DNA of 64,000 nucleotides from Luteimonas sp. J29 (GCF_000472505.1 NZ_AWZR01000001.1:425693-489692); one strand, 5' to 3'; shown: positions 41,067-50,836, numbered from the stretch's first letter. Numbers and translations: made by a program. Notes: generated from the sequence alone by a model not told the origin.

Positions 41067-42434
41067 TCAGCCGATGCCCAGCGGCCGTTCCTTGCGTTCG
41101 GCCAGCCGCTTCTCGAGGTAGTGGATGTTCTGGCCGCCGGCCTGGAAGCCGCCGTCGGCCATGATCCGCTGGTGCAGCGGGATGTTGGTGCGGATGCCGT
41201 CGATCACCATCTCCGACAGCGCCACGCGCATGCGCGCGATCGCCTGCTCGCGGTCGGCGCCGTGCACGATCAGCTTGCCGATCATCGAGTCGTAGTTCGG
41301 CGGCACCGTGTAGCCCTCGTAGATGTGCGAGTCCACGCGCACGCCCGGGCCGCCCGGGGCGTGGAAGTGCTGGATCAGGCCCGGCGAGGGCAGGAAGGTC
41401 TCCGGGTCCTCGGCGTTGATGCGGCACTCGATCGCGTGCCCGCGCAGGACCACGTCCTCCTGCCGGATCGACAGCTTCTGCCCGGACGCGATCCTGAGCT
41501 GCTCGCGGATCAGGTCGATGCCGGTGACCATCTCGGTGACCGGGTGCTCGACCTGGATGCGGGTGTTCATCTCGATGAAGTAGAAGCGCCCGTTCTCGTA
41601 CAGGAACTCGAACGTGCCCGCGCCGCGGTAGCCGATGCGCAGGCAGGCCTCGACGCACACCCGGCCGATCTCCTCGCGCTGCTCGGGCGTGATGCCCGGC
41701 GCCGGCGCTTCCTCCACCACCTTCTGGTGGCGGCGCTGCATCGAGCAGTCGCGCTCGCCCAGGTGGATGGCGTTGCCCTGGCCGTCGGCGAGCACCTGGA
41801 TCTCCACGTGGCGCGGGTTTTCCAGGAACTTCTCCATGTAGACCATGTCGTTGCCGAACGCGGCCTTGGCTTCCTGCTTGGTGGTGGCGATGGCGTTGAT
41901 GAGCGCGGCCTCGGTGTGGACCACGCGCATGCCGCGCCCGCCGCCGCCGCCGGCCGCCTTCACGATCACCGGGTAGCCGATCTCGGCGGCGATCCTGGTG
42001 TTGGTCGCGGCATCGTCGCCGAGCGGGCCGCCGCTGCCGGGCACGCAGGGCACGCCGGCGGCCTTCATCGCCCGGATCGCCTCGACCTTGTCGCCCATCA
42101 GGCGGATGGTCTCGGCCTTCGGGCCGATGAAGATGAAGCCGGACTGCTCGACGCGCTCGGCGAAGTCGGCGTTCTCGCTCAGGAAGCCGTAGCCGGGATG
42201 GATGGCCTGCGCGTCGGTGACCTCGGCCGCGGCGATGATCGCCGGCATGTCGAGGTAGCTGCGGTTGGACGGCGCCGGGCCGATGCACACCGACTCGTCG
42301 GCCATCGCGACGTGCTTGAGGTTGCGGTCGACGGTGGAGTGGACCGCGACCGTGCGGATGCCCAGCGCGTGGCACGCGCGCAGGATGCGCAGCGCGATTT
42401 CGCCGCGGTTGGCGATGACGACCTTGTCCAGCAT
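41067..42434 (-). CDS. accC: Biotin carboxylase subunit of acetyl-CoA carboxylase
   Basis: A 455-residue ATP-grasp enzyme that carboxylates biotin on AccB for fatty-acid synthesis. It begins '[18 protein letters not shown]' and contains the glycine-rich ATP loop '[17 protein letters not shown]', '[18 protein letters not shown]' and '[15 protein letters not shown]'. Length matches E. coli AccC. It lies 10 bp downstream of accB. Confidence 0.97.
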   Translation of the reverse strand: MLDKVVIANRGEIALRILRACHALGIRTVAVHSTVDRNLKHVAMADESVCIGPAPSNRSYLDMPAIIAAAEVTDAQAIHPGYGFLSENADFAERVEQSGFIFIGPKAETIRLMGDKVEAIRAMKAAGVPCVPGSGGPLGDDAATNTRIAAEIGYPVIVKAAGGGGGRGMRVVHTEAALINAIATTKQEAKAAFGNDMVYMEKFLENPRHVEIQVLADGQGNAIHLGERDCSMQRRHQKVVEEAPAPGITPEQREEIGRVCVEACLRIGYRGAGTFEFLYENGRFYFIEMNTRIQVEHPVTEMVTGIDLIREQLRIASGQKLSIRQEDVVLRGHAIECRINAEDPETFLPSPGLIQHFHAPGGPGVRVDSHIYEGYTVPPNYDSMIGKLIVHGADREQAIARMRVALSEMVIDGIRTNIPLHQRIMADGGFQAGGQNIHYLEKRLAERKERPLGIG

Positions 42435-42444
42435 GGCGGCCGCC

Positions 42445-42930
42445 TCAGCCGATCACGAACAGCGGCTGGTCGAACTCCACCGGCTGGCCGTTCTCCACGG
42501 CGATCGCCAGGATGGTGCCGGAGGCGTCGGCCTCGATCGGGTTGAACATCTTCATCGCCTCGATGATGCCCAGGGTGTCGCCGACCTTGACCGTCTGCCC
42601 GACGGTGACGAACGCCGGCTTGTCCGGCGCCGGCGAGGCGTAGAAGGTGCCGACCATGGGCGAGGTGACCACGTGGCCCTCGGGCAGGCCGGGCGCCGCG
42701 GGTTCGGGCGCGGCCTGGCGGCCGCCGGTGGGGCCGTCGACCGGCGAGAGCATCGGCATCACCGGCTCGCGCGGCGCGGCCTGGGCGGCGGGCGCCGGCG
42801 CGTAGGCCACCGGGGCGGCGCTGCTGCCGCGCGAGAGGCGGACGGATTCCTCGCCCTCGCGGATTTCGATTTCGGCCAGGTTCGACTCCTCGAGCAACTC
42901 GATGAGCTTCTTGAGCTTGCGCAGGTCCAT
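42445..42930 (-). CDS. accB: Biotin carboxyl carrier protein of acetyl-CoA carboxylase
   Basis: A 161-residue protein with an N-terminal AccB helix ('[20 protein letters not shown]'), an Ala/Pro-rich linker and the C-terminal biotinyl domain with the biotinylated lysine in '[12 protein letters not shown]'. It is followed by accC and preceded by aroQ on the same strand, a conserved order. Confidence 0.97.
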   Translation of the reverse strand: MDLRKLKKLIELLEESNLAEIEIREGEESVRLSRGSSAAPVAYAPAPAAQAAPREPVMPMLSPVDGPTGGRQAAPEPAAPGLPEGHVVTSPMVGTFYASPAPDKPAFVTVGQTVKVGDTLGIIEAMKMFNPIEADASGTILAIAVENGQPVEFDQPLFVIG

Positions 42931-42971
42931 GGATGGCCTCTGGTGGGACTACCGGAAACGGGGAACGGGGC

Positions 42972-43421
42972 TCAGTCGCCGGCCGGTGCCAGGCGGCGCA
43001 GGGCGGCGTCGAGCGCGTAGGAGTAACTGTCCGCGCCGAACCCGCAGACCACCCCCACCGCCTTGTCGCTGAAGTAGCTGTGCTGGCGGAAGGGTTCGCG
43101 GGCGTGGGGGTTGGACAGGTGGATCTCGATGAACGGGATCGCGACCGCGGCCAGCGCGTCGCGGATGGCCACGCTGGTGTGGGTGAACGCGGCCGGGTTG
43201 ATCAGGATGAAGGCGGTGCCGTCCCCGCGCGCGGCCTGGATCCGCTCGACCAGGACGTGCTCGGCGTTGGACTGCAGGCTCTCGAGCTGGTGGCCGGCGG
43301 CGGCGGCGCGTTCGCGCAGGGCGGCGTCGATGTCGGCCAGCGTGGTGCGCCCGTAGACCTCCGGCTCGCGGGTGCCGAGCAGGTTGAGGTTGGGGCCGTG
43401 CAGGAGCAGCAGTCGGGCCAT
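42972..43421 (-). CDS. aroQ: Type II 3-dehydroquinate dehydratase
   Basis: A 149-residue shikimate-pathway enzyme. It shows '[21 protein letters not shown]' region with the catalytic Arg/Tyr loop, '[18 protein letters not shown]' and '[17 protein letters not shown]'. The ATG at 43421 gives the family-typical N-terminus '[11 protein letters not shown]'; an in-frame upstream codon would add 13 atypical residues. It leads the aroQ-accB-accC set and is divergent from a GST gene. Confidence 0.96.
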   Translation of the reverse strand: MARLLLLHGPNLNLLGTREPEVYGRTTLADIDAALRERAAAAGHQLESLQSNAEHVLVERIQAARGDGTAFILINPAAFTHTSVAIRDALAAVAIPFIEIHLSNPHAREPFRQHSYFSDKAVGVVCGFGADSYSYALDAALRRLAPAGD

Positions 43422-43609
43422 CGCAGGGTCGGGGCAAAACAGGCGCGCAGTCTGGCGCAAGCGCCGGATCGTGTCCAGTTCGGCGAAGTTTGCCGGATTT
43501 AAGCGGGTGTTTGAGTTTCCGTTCCGTCAAGGGGGCGGCCGGGCCAGGGCCGTGTCGATCCCGGGCCCGCCCGTTCGACGTTCCGGGGAATCCCCCGGAA
43601 TGGCCGCCG

Positions 43610-44227
43610 ATGACCGCACCCGACACGCTCTACTACTCGCACAACCTCAATCCCCGGGTCGCCGTCGCCGTGGCCCGGCACCTGCGCGCGCCGCTGCGCT
43701 TCGTCCGGGCCGAGCCGATGGGCCGCGACCGGGAGGCGTTCCGGGCGATCAATCCCAACACCCGGGTTCCGGTGCTGGTGGAACCGGCGCTCACCCTGTG
43801 GGAGACCGACGCCATCGCCATGCGCCTGGCCGCCCGCTTCGCCCCGGACTTCTGGCCGGGGCGGCGGCGCGAGGAAGTGATGATGTGGGTGAGCTGGAGC
43901 GCCCACCATTTCACCCGCTGGGCCGGCGACCTCTACTTCGAGCGGATCATCGGCCCGCGCTACCTGTCGCGCCCCACGGACGAGGCCCTGGCGGCGGCCG
44001 CGCAGGCCGAACTGGCGTCGTTCGCCGCCGTCCTCGACCAGGCCCTGGCCGGCCGCGACTGGCTGGTCGGAGACGCGCCCACCTACGCCGACTTCCGGGT
44101 GGCGTCGGCGCTGCCGTTCGCGGCCGAGGCGGGGATCGACCTGGCGCCGTGGGCGCACGTGCGCGCCTGGCACGCGCGGCTGGCGCAGTTCGAGGCCTGG
44201 CGGGACCCGTTCGCCGGCCTGGAGTGA
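43610..44227 (+). CDS. Glutathione S-transferase family protein
   Basis: A 205-residue two-domain GST. The N-terminal thioredoxin-fold domain has the cis-proline and glutathione-binding stretch 'TRVPVLVEPALTLWETDAIA' (about residues 51-70), and the C-terminal helical domain contains 'LAGRDWLVGDAPTYADFRVA'. I chose the ATG at 43610, which starts the beta strand 'LYYSHNLNPR'; upstream in-frame sequence lies in the promoter. Substrate unknown. It converges with merR. Confidence 0.85.
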   Translation: MTAPDTLYYSHNLNPRVAVAVARHLRAPLRFVRAEPMGRDREAFRAINPNTRVPVLVEPALTLWETDAIAMRLAARFAPDFWPGRRREEVMMWVSWSAHHFTRWAGDLYFERIIGPRYLSRPTDEALAAAAQAELASFAAVLDQALAGRDWLVGDAPTYADFRVASALPFAAEAGIDLAPWAHVRAWHARLAQFEAWRDPFAGLE

Positions 44228-44329
44228 GGGGCGCGCGCCAGCGGGCGCCGGGCGCCGCGGACGTCTGGACGTCGGCGCCGGGCCGGGCCTGCCGGGCCGC
44301 GCGTTGGGCGTCGGCGGCGTCCGCGGGAT

Positions 44330-44755
44330 TCAGGCGGGCGTCCGCGTCGATGCCCGTCCGCCTTGGCCCGCCGCCCGCCGGCGTGGCGGCCGCGCCGGCG
44401 CGCCTGCGTCGAGTTCGTGCAGGTAGCTGGCCACGATGGCGCGGCTCTCGCGCAGGGTTCGCAGCTGCGCGTCCAGCTCGGCGACCGCCTGACGCAGGGT
44501 CTCGCGGATCTCGTCGCAGCCTTCGAACAGCGGGCCGTCGCCCGTGCGCATGCACGGCAGCAGGCGGCGGATGGCCTCGACCGTGAGGCCGGACGCGCCG
44601 AGCAGGCGGATGCGCCGGGCGGCCTCGAGTTCGGCCTCGCCGTAGTCGCGGTACCCGGACGCGGTGCGTGCCGGGCGCAGCAGGCCGGCCTCCTCGTAGT
44701 AGCGCAGCATGCGCGCGCTGAGGCCGCTGCGGCGTGCCAGCTCGCCGATCCTCAT
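44330..44755 (-). CDS. MerR family transcriptional regulator
   Basis: A 141-residue regulator with the N-terminal MerR winged HTH ('MRIGELARRSGLSARMLRYY', residues 1-20) and a dimerisation helix. Cysteines in 'LLPCMRTGDGPLFEGCDEI' (about residues 66-84) could sense metals or redox stress but lack the exact spacing of CueR or ZntR. The divergent aminotransferase gene has a MerR-type spacer promoter (44770-44799), so it is the likely target. Confidence 0.88.
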   Translation of the reverse strand: MRIGELARRSGLSARMLRYYEEAGLLRPARTASGYRDYGEAELEAARRIRLLGASGLTVEAIRRLLPCMRTGDGPLFEGCDEIRETLRQAVAELDAQLRTLRESRAIVASYLHELDAGAPARPPRRRAAGQGGRASTRTPA

Positions 44756-44769
44756 CGCTGGCTCCAGGG

Positions 44770-44799
44770 TTGACCTTGACAGTGCTGTCAAAGTCTAGC
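44770..44799 (+). promoter_or_regulatory. MerR-type promoter of the aminotransferase gene
   Basis: A -35 TTGACC (44770-44775) and a -10-like TCTAGC (44794-44799) are separated by a long 18-bp spacer that holds the perfect dyad TTGACAG-TG-CTGTCAA (44776-44791). An operator inside a lengthened spacer is the hallmark of MerR-activated promoters. Confidence 0.7.
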
Positions 44800-44830
44800 A
44801 TCCGCGCCCCCACCCCTGGAGGAGCGTGCT

Positions 44831-45655
44831 ATGGACGACACCCGATTCCCCATCGCCACCCTTGCCGCGGGCGCGGACCCGTCCGCCGACCGTGCCGCGA
44901 CCGCCGCGGACCTGGCGCCGCTGGCGTTCGCGGGCTATGCGCATTTCACCGCGATGCAGGTCCGCGACGGCGGCGTGCGCGGGCTCGACCTGCACCTGCG
45001 GCGCCTGCGCGAGGCGTCGCTGGCGATGTTCGGCCGCGCATTGCCCGACGACGTCGTGCGCGCCAGGCTGCGCCGGGCGATGGCGCGCCGGCCGGAGGCT
45101 TCGCTGACCGCGACGGTCCATTCGCGCGCCGGCGAGTTCACCGCCGCGGACGGCGAACTGGACATGCTGGTGCGCGTCGATGCGCCGGCGCGGCCGCCGG
45201 CCGGGCCGCTGGCGCTGGCGGCGGTCGTCCACCAGCGCGCGCTGGCGCGCTACAAGCACGTCGGCGAGGTGGCCAAGACGTGGTACCTGCGCGAGGCGGT
45301 CGCGCGCGGTTTCGACGATGCCGCCTTCATCGATCCGGCCGGGCGCGTGGCGGAGGCCACGATCTGGAACCTCGCCTTCTGGGACGGCGCGGCGGTGGTG
45401 TGGCCGGTGGCCGACATGCTGGCCGGCGTCACCATGGGCATCGTGCGGCGCCAGTTGCGGCGGATGGGCGTGCCGCAGCGCGACCGGACGCTCACGCTGG
45501 ACGATATCGCCGGGCTCGCAGGCGGCGTGGTCATGAACTCCTGGTCGCCCGGCATCGCCGTCTCGCGCATCGGCGACGTGGCGCTGCCGGCCGCGCCGGA
45601 TCTGGTGCGCCTGCTGCACGAGGCCTACGCGGCCGAGCCCCTGCAGGCACCCTGA
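44831..45655 (+). CDS. Aminotransferase class IV family protein
   Basis: A 274-residue PLP enzyme of fold type IV (branched-chain aminotransferase/aminodeoxychorismate lyase group). The PLP lysine is in 'ARYKHVGEVAKT' and the phosphate/acidic segment in 'VAEATIWNLAFWDG'. GGAGGAG precedes the ATG. Substrate specificity cannot be told from the motifs. The MerR operator in its promoter suggests induction by a stress signal or small ligand. It converges with tlpA. Confidence 0.85.
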   Translation: MDDTRFPIATLAAGADPSADRAATAADLAPLAFAGYAHFTAMQVRDGGVRGLDLHLRRLREASLAMFGRALPDDVVRARLRRAMARRPEASLTATVHSRAGEFTAADGELDMLVRVDAPARPPAGPLALAAVVHQRALARYKHVGEVAKTWYLREAVARGFDDAAFIDPAGRVAEATIWNLAFWDGAAVVWPVADMLAGVTMGIVRRQLRRMGVPQRDRTLTLDDIAGLAGGVVMNSWSPGIAVSRIGDVALPAAPDLVRLLHEAYAAEPLQAP

Positions 45656-45674
45656 ACCGGCGCGGCGCCGGGGC

Positions 45675-46274
45675 TCAGGGACCGGCCCAGCGGTCGATTT
45701 CGCCCGGTTCGAACGGCCCGATCTTCTGCTTGAGCAGGCGGCCGTCGGCCGAGACCAGCACCGAGTAGGGCAGCATGCCGCGCGGATTGCCGAGCCGCAC
45801 GCCCGCGTCGGCCGGGCCCGGCGCGTCGATCGCGAGCGGATAGCGCACCGGCACGCGTTCGAGGAAGGCGCGCACCGCGTCGGGTTCGTCCAGGGCCAGG
45901 CCCAGCACCTGCACGCCCTCGGTGCCCTGCTCGCGGGCGAAGCGGTCGAGTTCGGGCATTTCCTCGATGCACGGCGGGCACCAGCTGGCCCAGACGTTGA
46001 CCAGCAGCGGCCGGCCGGAGAAGTCATGGGGCAGGTGCACGCGGCCGCCGTCCAGCGTGGCCAGGTGCAGCGCCGGCAGCGGCTCGCCCCGCCGCGCCAC
46101 GCGGCCGCCATCGGGCAGCGGCGGGGCGCTGGCGGTGAGCGCGTCGTTGAGCAGGCGCTGGCCGGTGTCCGTGCCCCAGATCGGGCCGCCGCCGGTGACC
46201 ATCAGCCCCGCCAGCAGGCCCAGCCCGCCGGCCGCGAGCGCGACCAGGACCACCTTCGCCGGCGTGACCTTCAT
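45675..46274 (-). CDS. TlpA-like membrane-anchored thioredoxin
   Basis: A 199-residue periplasmic thiol-disulfide protein: an uncleaved N-terminal anchor (about residues 8-28) followed by an AhpC/TlpA-type domain with the active site 'WASWCPPCIEEMPEL'. Its start overlaps the dsbD stop by 4 bp (ATGA), so DsbD is its likely electron donor. It could reduce apocytochromes or copper-site thiols. Confidence 0.92.
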   Translation of the reverse strand: MKVTPAKVVLVALAAGGLGLLAGLMVTGGGPIWGTDTGQRLLNDALTASAPPLPDGGRVARRGEPLPALHLATLDGGRVHLPHDFSGRPLLVNVWASWCPPCIEEMPELDRFAREQGTEGVQVLGLALDEPDAVRAFLERVPVRYPLAIDAPGPADAGVRLGNPRGMLPYSVLVSADGRLLKQKIGPFEPGEIDRWAGP

Positions 46275-48607
46275 CGCGCCGCGCGCTCCAGCGCCGAAGC
46301 GACGATGTCGCCGGTCAACAGCACCGGCAGGACCTCGCCTTCGCCGCCGCCGCGCGGGTACACCACGTACAGCGGCACGCCGACCGCGCGGTGCGCGTCG
46401 AGGAACGCCGCGATGCGCGGATCGGCGTTGGTGTAGTCGCCGACCAGGTAGCTTGCCCCGGCCTGCGCCAGCGCTTCGCGGAACGCCGGCTGCGACAGCA
46501 CCCGGCGCTCGTTGGCCTTGCAGGTCACGCACCAGTCGGCGGTCATGTTCACGAACACGACGCGGCCCTGGTCGCGCAGCGCCTGCAGCCGCTCGGGGCT
46601 CCACGGTTCGGACAGCTGCCCGGTCGCCGCCTGCTGCGGCGGCGGCAGCGAGCCGACCTTCCACACCGGCGCCAGCGCGAGCACCGCCAGCGCCAGCGCC
46701 AGCGCACTGCCCAGGCGCCCGCCGCGCCAGCGCCGCCGCTCGAACCACCACAGCGCCAGCGCGAACACCACCAGGCCGACGGCGACCAGCGCCATCGCGT
46801 CGACGCCGCGCTGCTTGCCCAGCACCCACAGCAGCCAGATCGCGGTGAGGTACATCGGGAACGCCAGCACCTGCTTGAGCGTCTCCATCCATGCGCCGGG
46901 CTTCGGCAGCCGGTCGGCCAGCGCCGGCACCAGCCCCACCAGCAGGAACGGCAGCGCCAGGCCCAGGCCCAGCGCCAGGAACACCAGCAGCGCCAGCCAC
47001 GGCGGCGCGGTGAACGCGAACGCCAGCGCGCCGCCCATGAACGGCGCGATGCAGGGGCTGGCGACCACGCAGGCCAGCACGCCGGTGAAGAAATCGCCGG
47101 CCGGGCCGCTGCGGCTGGCCAGCGCATGGCCGAGGTTGCCGAGCCCGCCGCCCATGGTGAACACGCCCGACAGCGCCAGGCCGACCGCGAACATCAGGTA
47201 CACCAGCGCCGCCACGAACCACGGCTGCTGCAGCTGGAAGCCCCAGCCCAGGGCCTGGCCGCCGGCGCGCAGCGCCAGGACCAGCGCGCCGATCGCCGCG
47301 AACGACACCAGCACGCCGGCCGTGTACCAGAGCGCGTGGCTGCGCGCGCGCTGGCGGCCTTCGCCGCTCTGCGCCAGGCCCAGGACCTTGAGCGACAGGA
47401 TCGGCAGCACGCACGGCATCAGGTTCAGCACCAGGCCGCCGAGCAGGGCCAGGACCAGCGCCCCGATCGCACCGCCCGCCGGCAGGCCCGCCCCGGACGG
47501 GGGACGGGTGCGCGCGGCGTTGTCACCCGAGGCGTCGCGGGACGCGATGGCGCCGTCGCCGGCGCCGCCGGCATCGGCGGGCGCGGATGCCGTCGCGCCG
47601 CCCGCCGCTTCCCCGGCAGGCGGAACCCCGCCGGGTCCGGGGCCGGCGTCCGCGGCCGTTGCGGCCGCCGGAGCAGGCGGGGCCCCCGCCGCCGGCAGGG
47701 CCACCTCGACGCTGCGGGTCATCGGCGGATAGCAGATGCCCTCGTCCTGGCAGCCCTGGAAGGTGGCGACCAGGCGGATCGTCGCCGCCGCCGGCGTGCG
47801 TCGCTTCAGCGGCAGCGGCACGTCGACCTGGTCGAAGTACACCACCACCTCGCCGAAGTGCTCGTCGCGGTGCGCGGTGCCCGCGGGCCAGCGCGGCTCG
47901 CCCGCGGCGATGCCATCGGCGCCCTCGACCCGGAAGCTGCTGCGGTCGCGGTAGAGGTAGTAGCCGCGCGCCGGGGTGAAACGCAGCAGCAGGCGCTCGC
48001 CGCCGTCGGCGATGGCCTCGAAGCCGAACGCCTGCTCGGGCGGCAGCGGCAGCGCCTGTGCGCGGCCCGCGGCGTCGGTGCCCGGCAGCACGGGCGCGGC
48101 GCCGGCGCCGCCGGCCAGCGACCGGCCGAGCGAGGCGAAACCCGGATCGGCGTCGCCGGACGCGGGCAGCGCCACGTCGAGCCGGCGCGTCTGCGGCGGA
48201 TAGCAGACGCCGGCGTCGGCGCAGCCCTGGTACTTCACCTCCAGCACGAGCGTGCCGGCGTCGCCCGCGGCGGTGCCGGGCAGCACCGCGGCCAGGCGCC
48301 CGCGATAGGTCTCGACCTCGCCGAAGAACTCGTCCACGTGGCGCTTGCCGGCGGGCAGCTGCAGCGCGCCCGCCTCGAAGCCGCCTTCCACCACCCGCAC
48401 CGAAGTCCGGTGGCGGTAGAGGTAGTAGTCGTCCGCGATCGTCCAGTCGATCTCGATCCGGTCGCGCGCCGGCGCGCGCGCCTGCAGCGCGAACGCCTCG
48501 TCCACGGGCAGCAGCTGGGTTTCATCGACGGCCCCGGCCGCCGGCAGCGCCACCGCCAGCAGCAGCGCGCAGAGCCGGCCCCGGCGCCTGGCCCGGTGGG
48601 GGATCAT
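46271..48607 (-). CDS. dsbD: Thiol:disulfide interchange protein DsbD with two N-terminal alpha domains
   Basis: A 778-residue inner-membrane electron shuttle, some 200 residues longer than E. coli DsbD. After a signal peptide there are two tandem DsbD-alpha domains, each with its redox cysteine pair (C129/C135 in 'YQGCADAGVCYPP' and C286/C292 in 'FQGCQDEGICYPP'). A Gly/Ala/Pro linker leads to eight transmembrane helices with 'LMPCVLPILSLK' and 'SPCIAPFMGG', then a C-terminal thioredoxin domain with 'DWCVTCKANE'. Operon order is cutA-dsbD-tlpA, all coupled by ATGA overlaps. Confidence 0.95.
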   Translation of the reverse strand: MIPHRARRRGRLCALLLAVALPAAGAVDETQLLPVDEAFALQARAPARDRIEIDWTIADDYYLYRHRTSVRVVEGGFEAGALQLPAGKRHVDEFFGEVETYRGRLAAVLPGTAAGDAGTLVLEVKYQGCADAGVCYPPQTRRLDVALPASGDADPGFASLGRSLAGGAGAAPVLPGTDAAGRAQALPLPPEQAFGFEAIADGGERLLLRFTPARGYYLYRDRSSFRVEGADGIAAGEPRWPAGTAHRDEHFGEVVVYFDQVDVPLPLKRRTPAAATIRLVATFQGCQDEGICYPPMTRSVEVALPAAGAPPAPAAATAADAGPGPGGVPPAGEAAGGATASAPADAGGAGDGAIASRDASGDNAARTRPPSGAGLPAGGAIGALVLALLGGLVLNLMPCVLPILSLKVLGLAQSGEGRQRARSHALWYTAGVLVSFAAIGALVLALRAGGQALGWGFQLQQPWFVAALVYLMFAVGLALSGVFTMGGGLGNLGHALASRSGPAGDFFTGVLACVVASPCIAPFMGGALAFAFTAPPWLALLVFLALGLGLALPFLLVGLVPALADRLPKPGAWMETLKQVLAFPMYLTAIWLLWVLGKQRGVDAMALVAVGLVVFALALWWFERRRWRGGRLGSALALALAVLALAPVWKVGSLPPPQQAATGQLSEPWSPERLQALRDQGRVVFVNMTADWCVTCKANERRVLSQPAFREALAQAGASYLVGDYTNADPRIAAFLDAHRAVGVPLYVVYPRGGGEGEVLPVLLTGDIVASALERAAR

Positions 48608-48933
48608 GCGGAGTCTCCGGTGCGGGTTTCCTCGGCGATCCAGGCCAGGTAGGCCGGCAGGCCGCCGGCGATATCGACCGCCACGACTTCCGGAAGTTCA
48701 TACGGGTGCAGCGCGCGGATCCGCTCCGTCAGCGCGTCCAGGCGCGCGCGCGTGGTCTTGACCACCAGCAGCACTTCCTGGTCTTCGTGCACCTCGCCCT
48801 GCCAGCGGTACACCGAGCGGACGCCGGGCAGCAGGTTCACGCACGCGGCCAGCCGTTCCCCGACCAGCGCGCCGGCGAGGCGGCGCGCGGTGTCGGCGTC
48901 GGGGCAGGTGCACAGGCAGGCGATGGCGCTCAC
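48604..48933 (-). CDS. cutA: Divalent cation tolerance protein CutA
   Basis: A 109-residue trimeric ferredoxin-like protein ('CTCPDADTARRLAGALVGER', 'CVNLLPGVRSVYRWQG', 'EVLLVVKTTRARLDAL'). I chose GTG at 48933, which gives the usual CutA start before the first strand; a TTG 27 bp further upstream would add nine Pro-rich residues. The 3' end overlaps dsbD by 4 bp, a conserved gammaproteobacterial arrangement. Confidence 0.94.
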   Translation of the reverse strand: MSAIACLCTCPDADTARRLAGALVGERLAACVNLLPGVRSVYRWQGEVHEDQEVLLVVKTTRARLDALTERIRALHPYELPEVVAVDIAGGLPAYLAWIAEETRTGDSA

Positions 48934-48985
48934 GTGATCCGGGGGGCGGGGCGGGCCCAATAGGGTATCCGACCGCGCCGCGCCC

Positions 48986-50836
48986 TCAGCCGGACAGGTC
49001 CTCGGGCCGGCGCCGGCGCCGCACGTCGAGCGCCTGGCGCCAGCGCCGGGTACTGACCAGGCCGCGCGAGTGCAGCAGCACCAGCATCGCCACCACCGTG
49101 GCCCCGAAGGCTGCGAGCGACCAGCGCAGCTTCTCCCAGGCGCCGTCGAAACCGAAGTCGATCAGCTGGAACACCACCTGCAGCAGGCCGAGGAAGGCCA
49201 CGTAGAACAGCACCCGTTCGAGGAACTTCTCCGACTTCTGCGCCTCGTTGCCGCGCAGGTCGTCGACCGTGCGCTCCAGGTCGGACACCACCCCGGCCCA
49301 GTAGGCCTCGCGCTGCTGGATGCCGCGGACGGTCTCGATCGATTCGTAGAACTCGCGCTCGGTGTCGTAGCGCAGCACGTTGAAGTAGCGGTGGCGCGCG
49401 ACGTGGTTGAAGGTGTCGAGGCGGAAGCGGCGAAACGCCTCGAACGCCTCGTCGGCGACGCGGGTGGACCACGCGCCGCCGTCCTTCACCGTCTCGGCGT
49501 GCAGCAGGCCGTCGCGCTCGAGCTGCTCGACCAGCCCGCGCACCATCGCCTCGTAGCGGTGCACGAGGGTCTCGTTGTGCAGCGTCATCAGGTGGACGAG
49601 GAACAGGTACGGGCAGGTGCCGATCCAGCCGCGCCCGACGTCCAGGCTGCGCGACCCGGCCACGACCTCGTACACCGCCGACTGGGTGGCGTAGACCAGG
49701 AAGTGGCTGTCGTCGTCCTCGACCCCGGCCGGCGGGTAGATCGGGTCGGTGCCGTCCTGGATCTCGGAGACGTCCTGGCGCAGGAAGTCGACGATGTTCT
49801 GCAGGAAGCCCGACAGGAAGTAGTAGTCGAGGTGGTGCGGCGGGATCCCGGGCGCGCGCAGCAGCTGCTCGTCGTAGCGGCTGCGGCCCGCCTCGTCGCG
49901 CGCCGGTCGCACCGCCTGCACGTCGCGCAGCTGCAGGCGCAGCTGCGGCCGCAGCAGGGCGAAGAAGTACGGGTCCTGCAGCAGGACCACGCCGCGGCAG
50001 CGCAGGCCGGCCGGCGTGCGCAGCGCGGGGCGCTCGCCTTCGCGCTCGCCGAGCAGCTGCTGCCACAGGCTGCGCCCGGGCACGGGCGGCGCCATGGCGA
50101 TGCCGCGGCGCCCCAGCTCCGCCCGGATGCCGGCCAGCAGGCTGGCGGCGTGGCGTTCGAACATCGCCTCCAGGTACCCTGCCAGCGGCAGCGCGCCGCC
50201 GGCCTCGCGCGAGTGCACGCGCAGGCCGCCGTCGCCGTCGAGCCACTGCGTGCCCTCGGTCGGCGCGACCGCCTTCTGCAGCAGCGACAGCGCGTAGTAG
50301 TGGGCGTGGTCGTGCGCGTAGGGAAGTTCCAGCGACAGGTGGTAGGTGAGCGCGGCGTTGGAGTGCGCGACCCAGAACGCGCGGCAGCGCGCCCGCAGCC
50401 GCACCGGCTGCGCCAGCGACAGGGCGAAGCGGTCGCCCTCGGTTTCCCAGCGGATGTCGGCGGGGAACGAGATCTCCGGCTCGTCGCACACGTTCTCGCC
50501 GTCGCTGTCGCCGGGGCGCTGCGGCGCGCTGGGCGTGTCGAGCAGGAAGTCCTGGATGAACAGCCCGCGCTGGCGGTCGGCGATGTCGTTGAACAGCGGT
50601 TCGATCGCGCGGCCCAGGCGGCGGCTGTCCTGGTAATCGTCGCCGCCGTCGTCGCCGCGCAGCGCGGAGAGCAGCTTCCGGTTCCAGAAGCAGCGGCCTT
50701 CGCCGTCCACCACCAGTGCCTGCATCCGCGTCTCCTCGACGAGGAAGGAGAGGGTCAGGTGCAGGCGACCGCCCTCGCCGCGCAGGGCGAGGGCGCGCGC
50801 GAGCAGGTCGTCGTCGGCCGGTTGCGGCAGGGTCAT
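48986..50836 (-). CDS. Uncharacterised protein with a C-terminal transmembrane hairpin
   Basis: A 616-residue protein I do not recognise. The first 530 residues are soluble and mixed alpha/beta, with 'LDYYFLSGFLQNIVDFLRQD' and 'GWIGTCPYLFLVHLMTLHNE' among the more hydrophobic parts, and a coiled segment ('YWAGVVSDLERTVDDLRGNE') just before two transmembrane helices at about 555-605 ('FYVAFLGLLQVVFQLIDFG', 'SLAAFGATVVAMLVLLHSRG'). The layout recalls CorA-like channels but the GMN signature is absent. It overlaps the upstream GNAT gene by 4 bp, so the two work together. Confidence 0.8.
   Translation of the reverse strand: MTLPQPADDDLLARALALRGEGGRLHLTLSFLVEETRMQALVVDGEGRCFWNRKLLSALRGDDGGDDYQDSRRLGRAIEPLFNDIADRQRGLFIQDFLLDTPSAPQRPGDSDGENVCDEPEISFPADIRWETEGDRFALSLAQPVRLRARCRAFWVAHSNAALTYHLSLELPYAHDHAHYYALSLLQKAVAPTEGTQWLDGDGGLRVHSREAGGALPLAGYLEAMFERHAASLLAGIRAELGRRGIAMAPPVPGRSLWQQLLGEREGERPALRTPAGLRCRGVVLLQDPYFFALLRPQLRLQLRDVQAVRPARDEAGRSRYDEQLLRAPGIPPHHLDYYFLSGFLQNIVDFLRQDVSEIQDGTDPIYPPAGVEDDDSHFLVYATQSAVYEVVAGSRSLDVGRGWIGTCPYLFLVHLMTLHNETLVHRYEAMVRGLVEQLERDGLLHAETVKDGGAWSTRVADEAFEAFRRFRLDTFNHVARHRYFNVLRYDTEREFYESIETVRGIQQREAYWAGVVSDLERTVDDLRGNEAQKSEKFLERVLFYVAFLGLLQVVFQLIDFGFDGAWEKLRWSLAAFGATVVAMLVLLHSRGLVSTRRWRQALDVRRRRRPEDLSG

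Noticed and set aside
48934..48960. TTG start for cutA at 48960
   Set aside because: It would add nine Pro-rich residues not seen in CutA proteins; the GTG at 48933 gives the family N-terminus.
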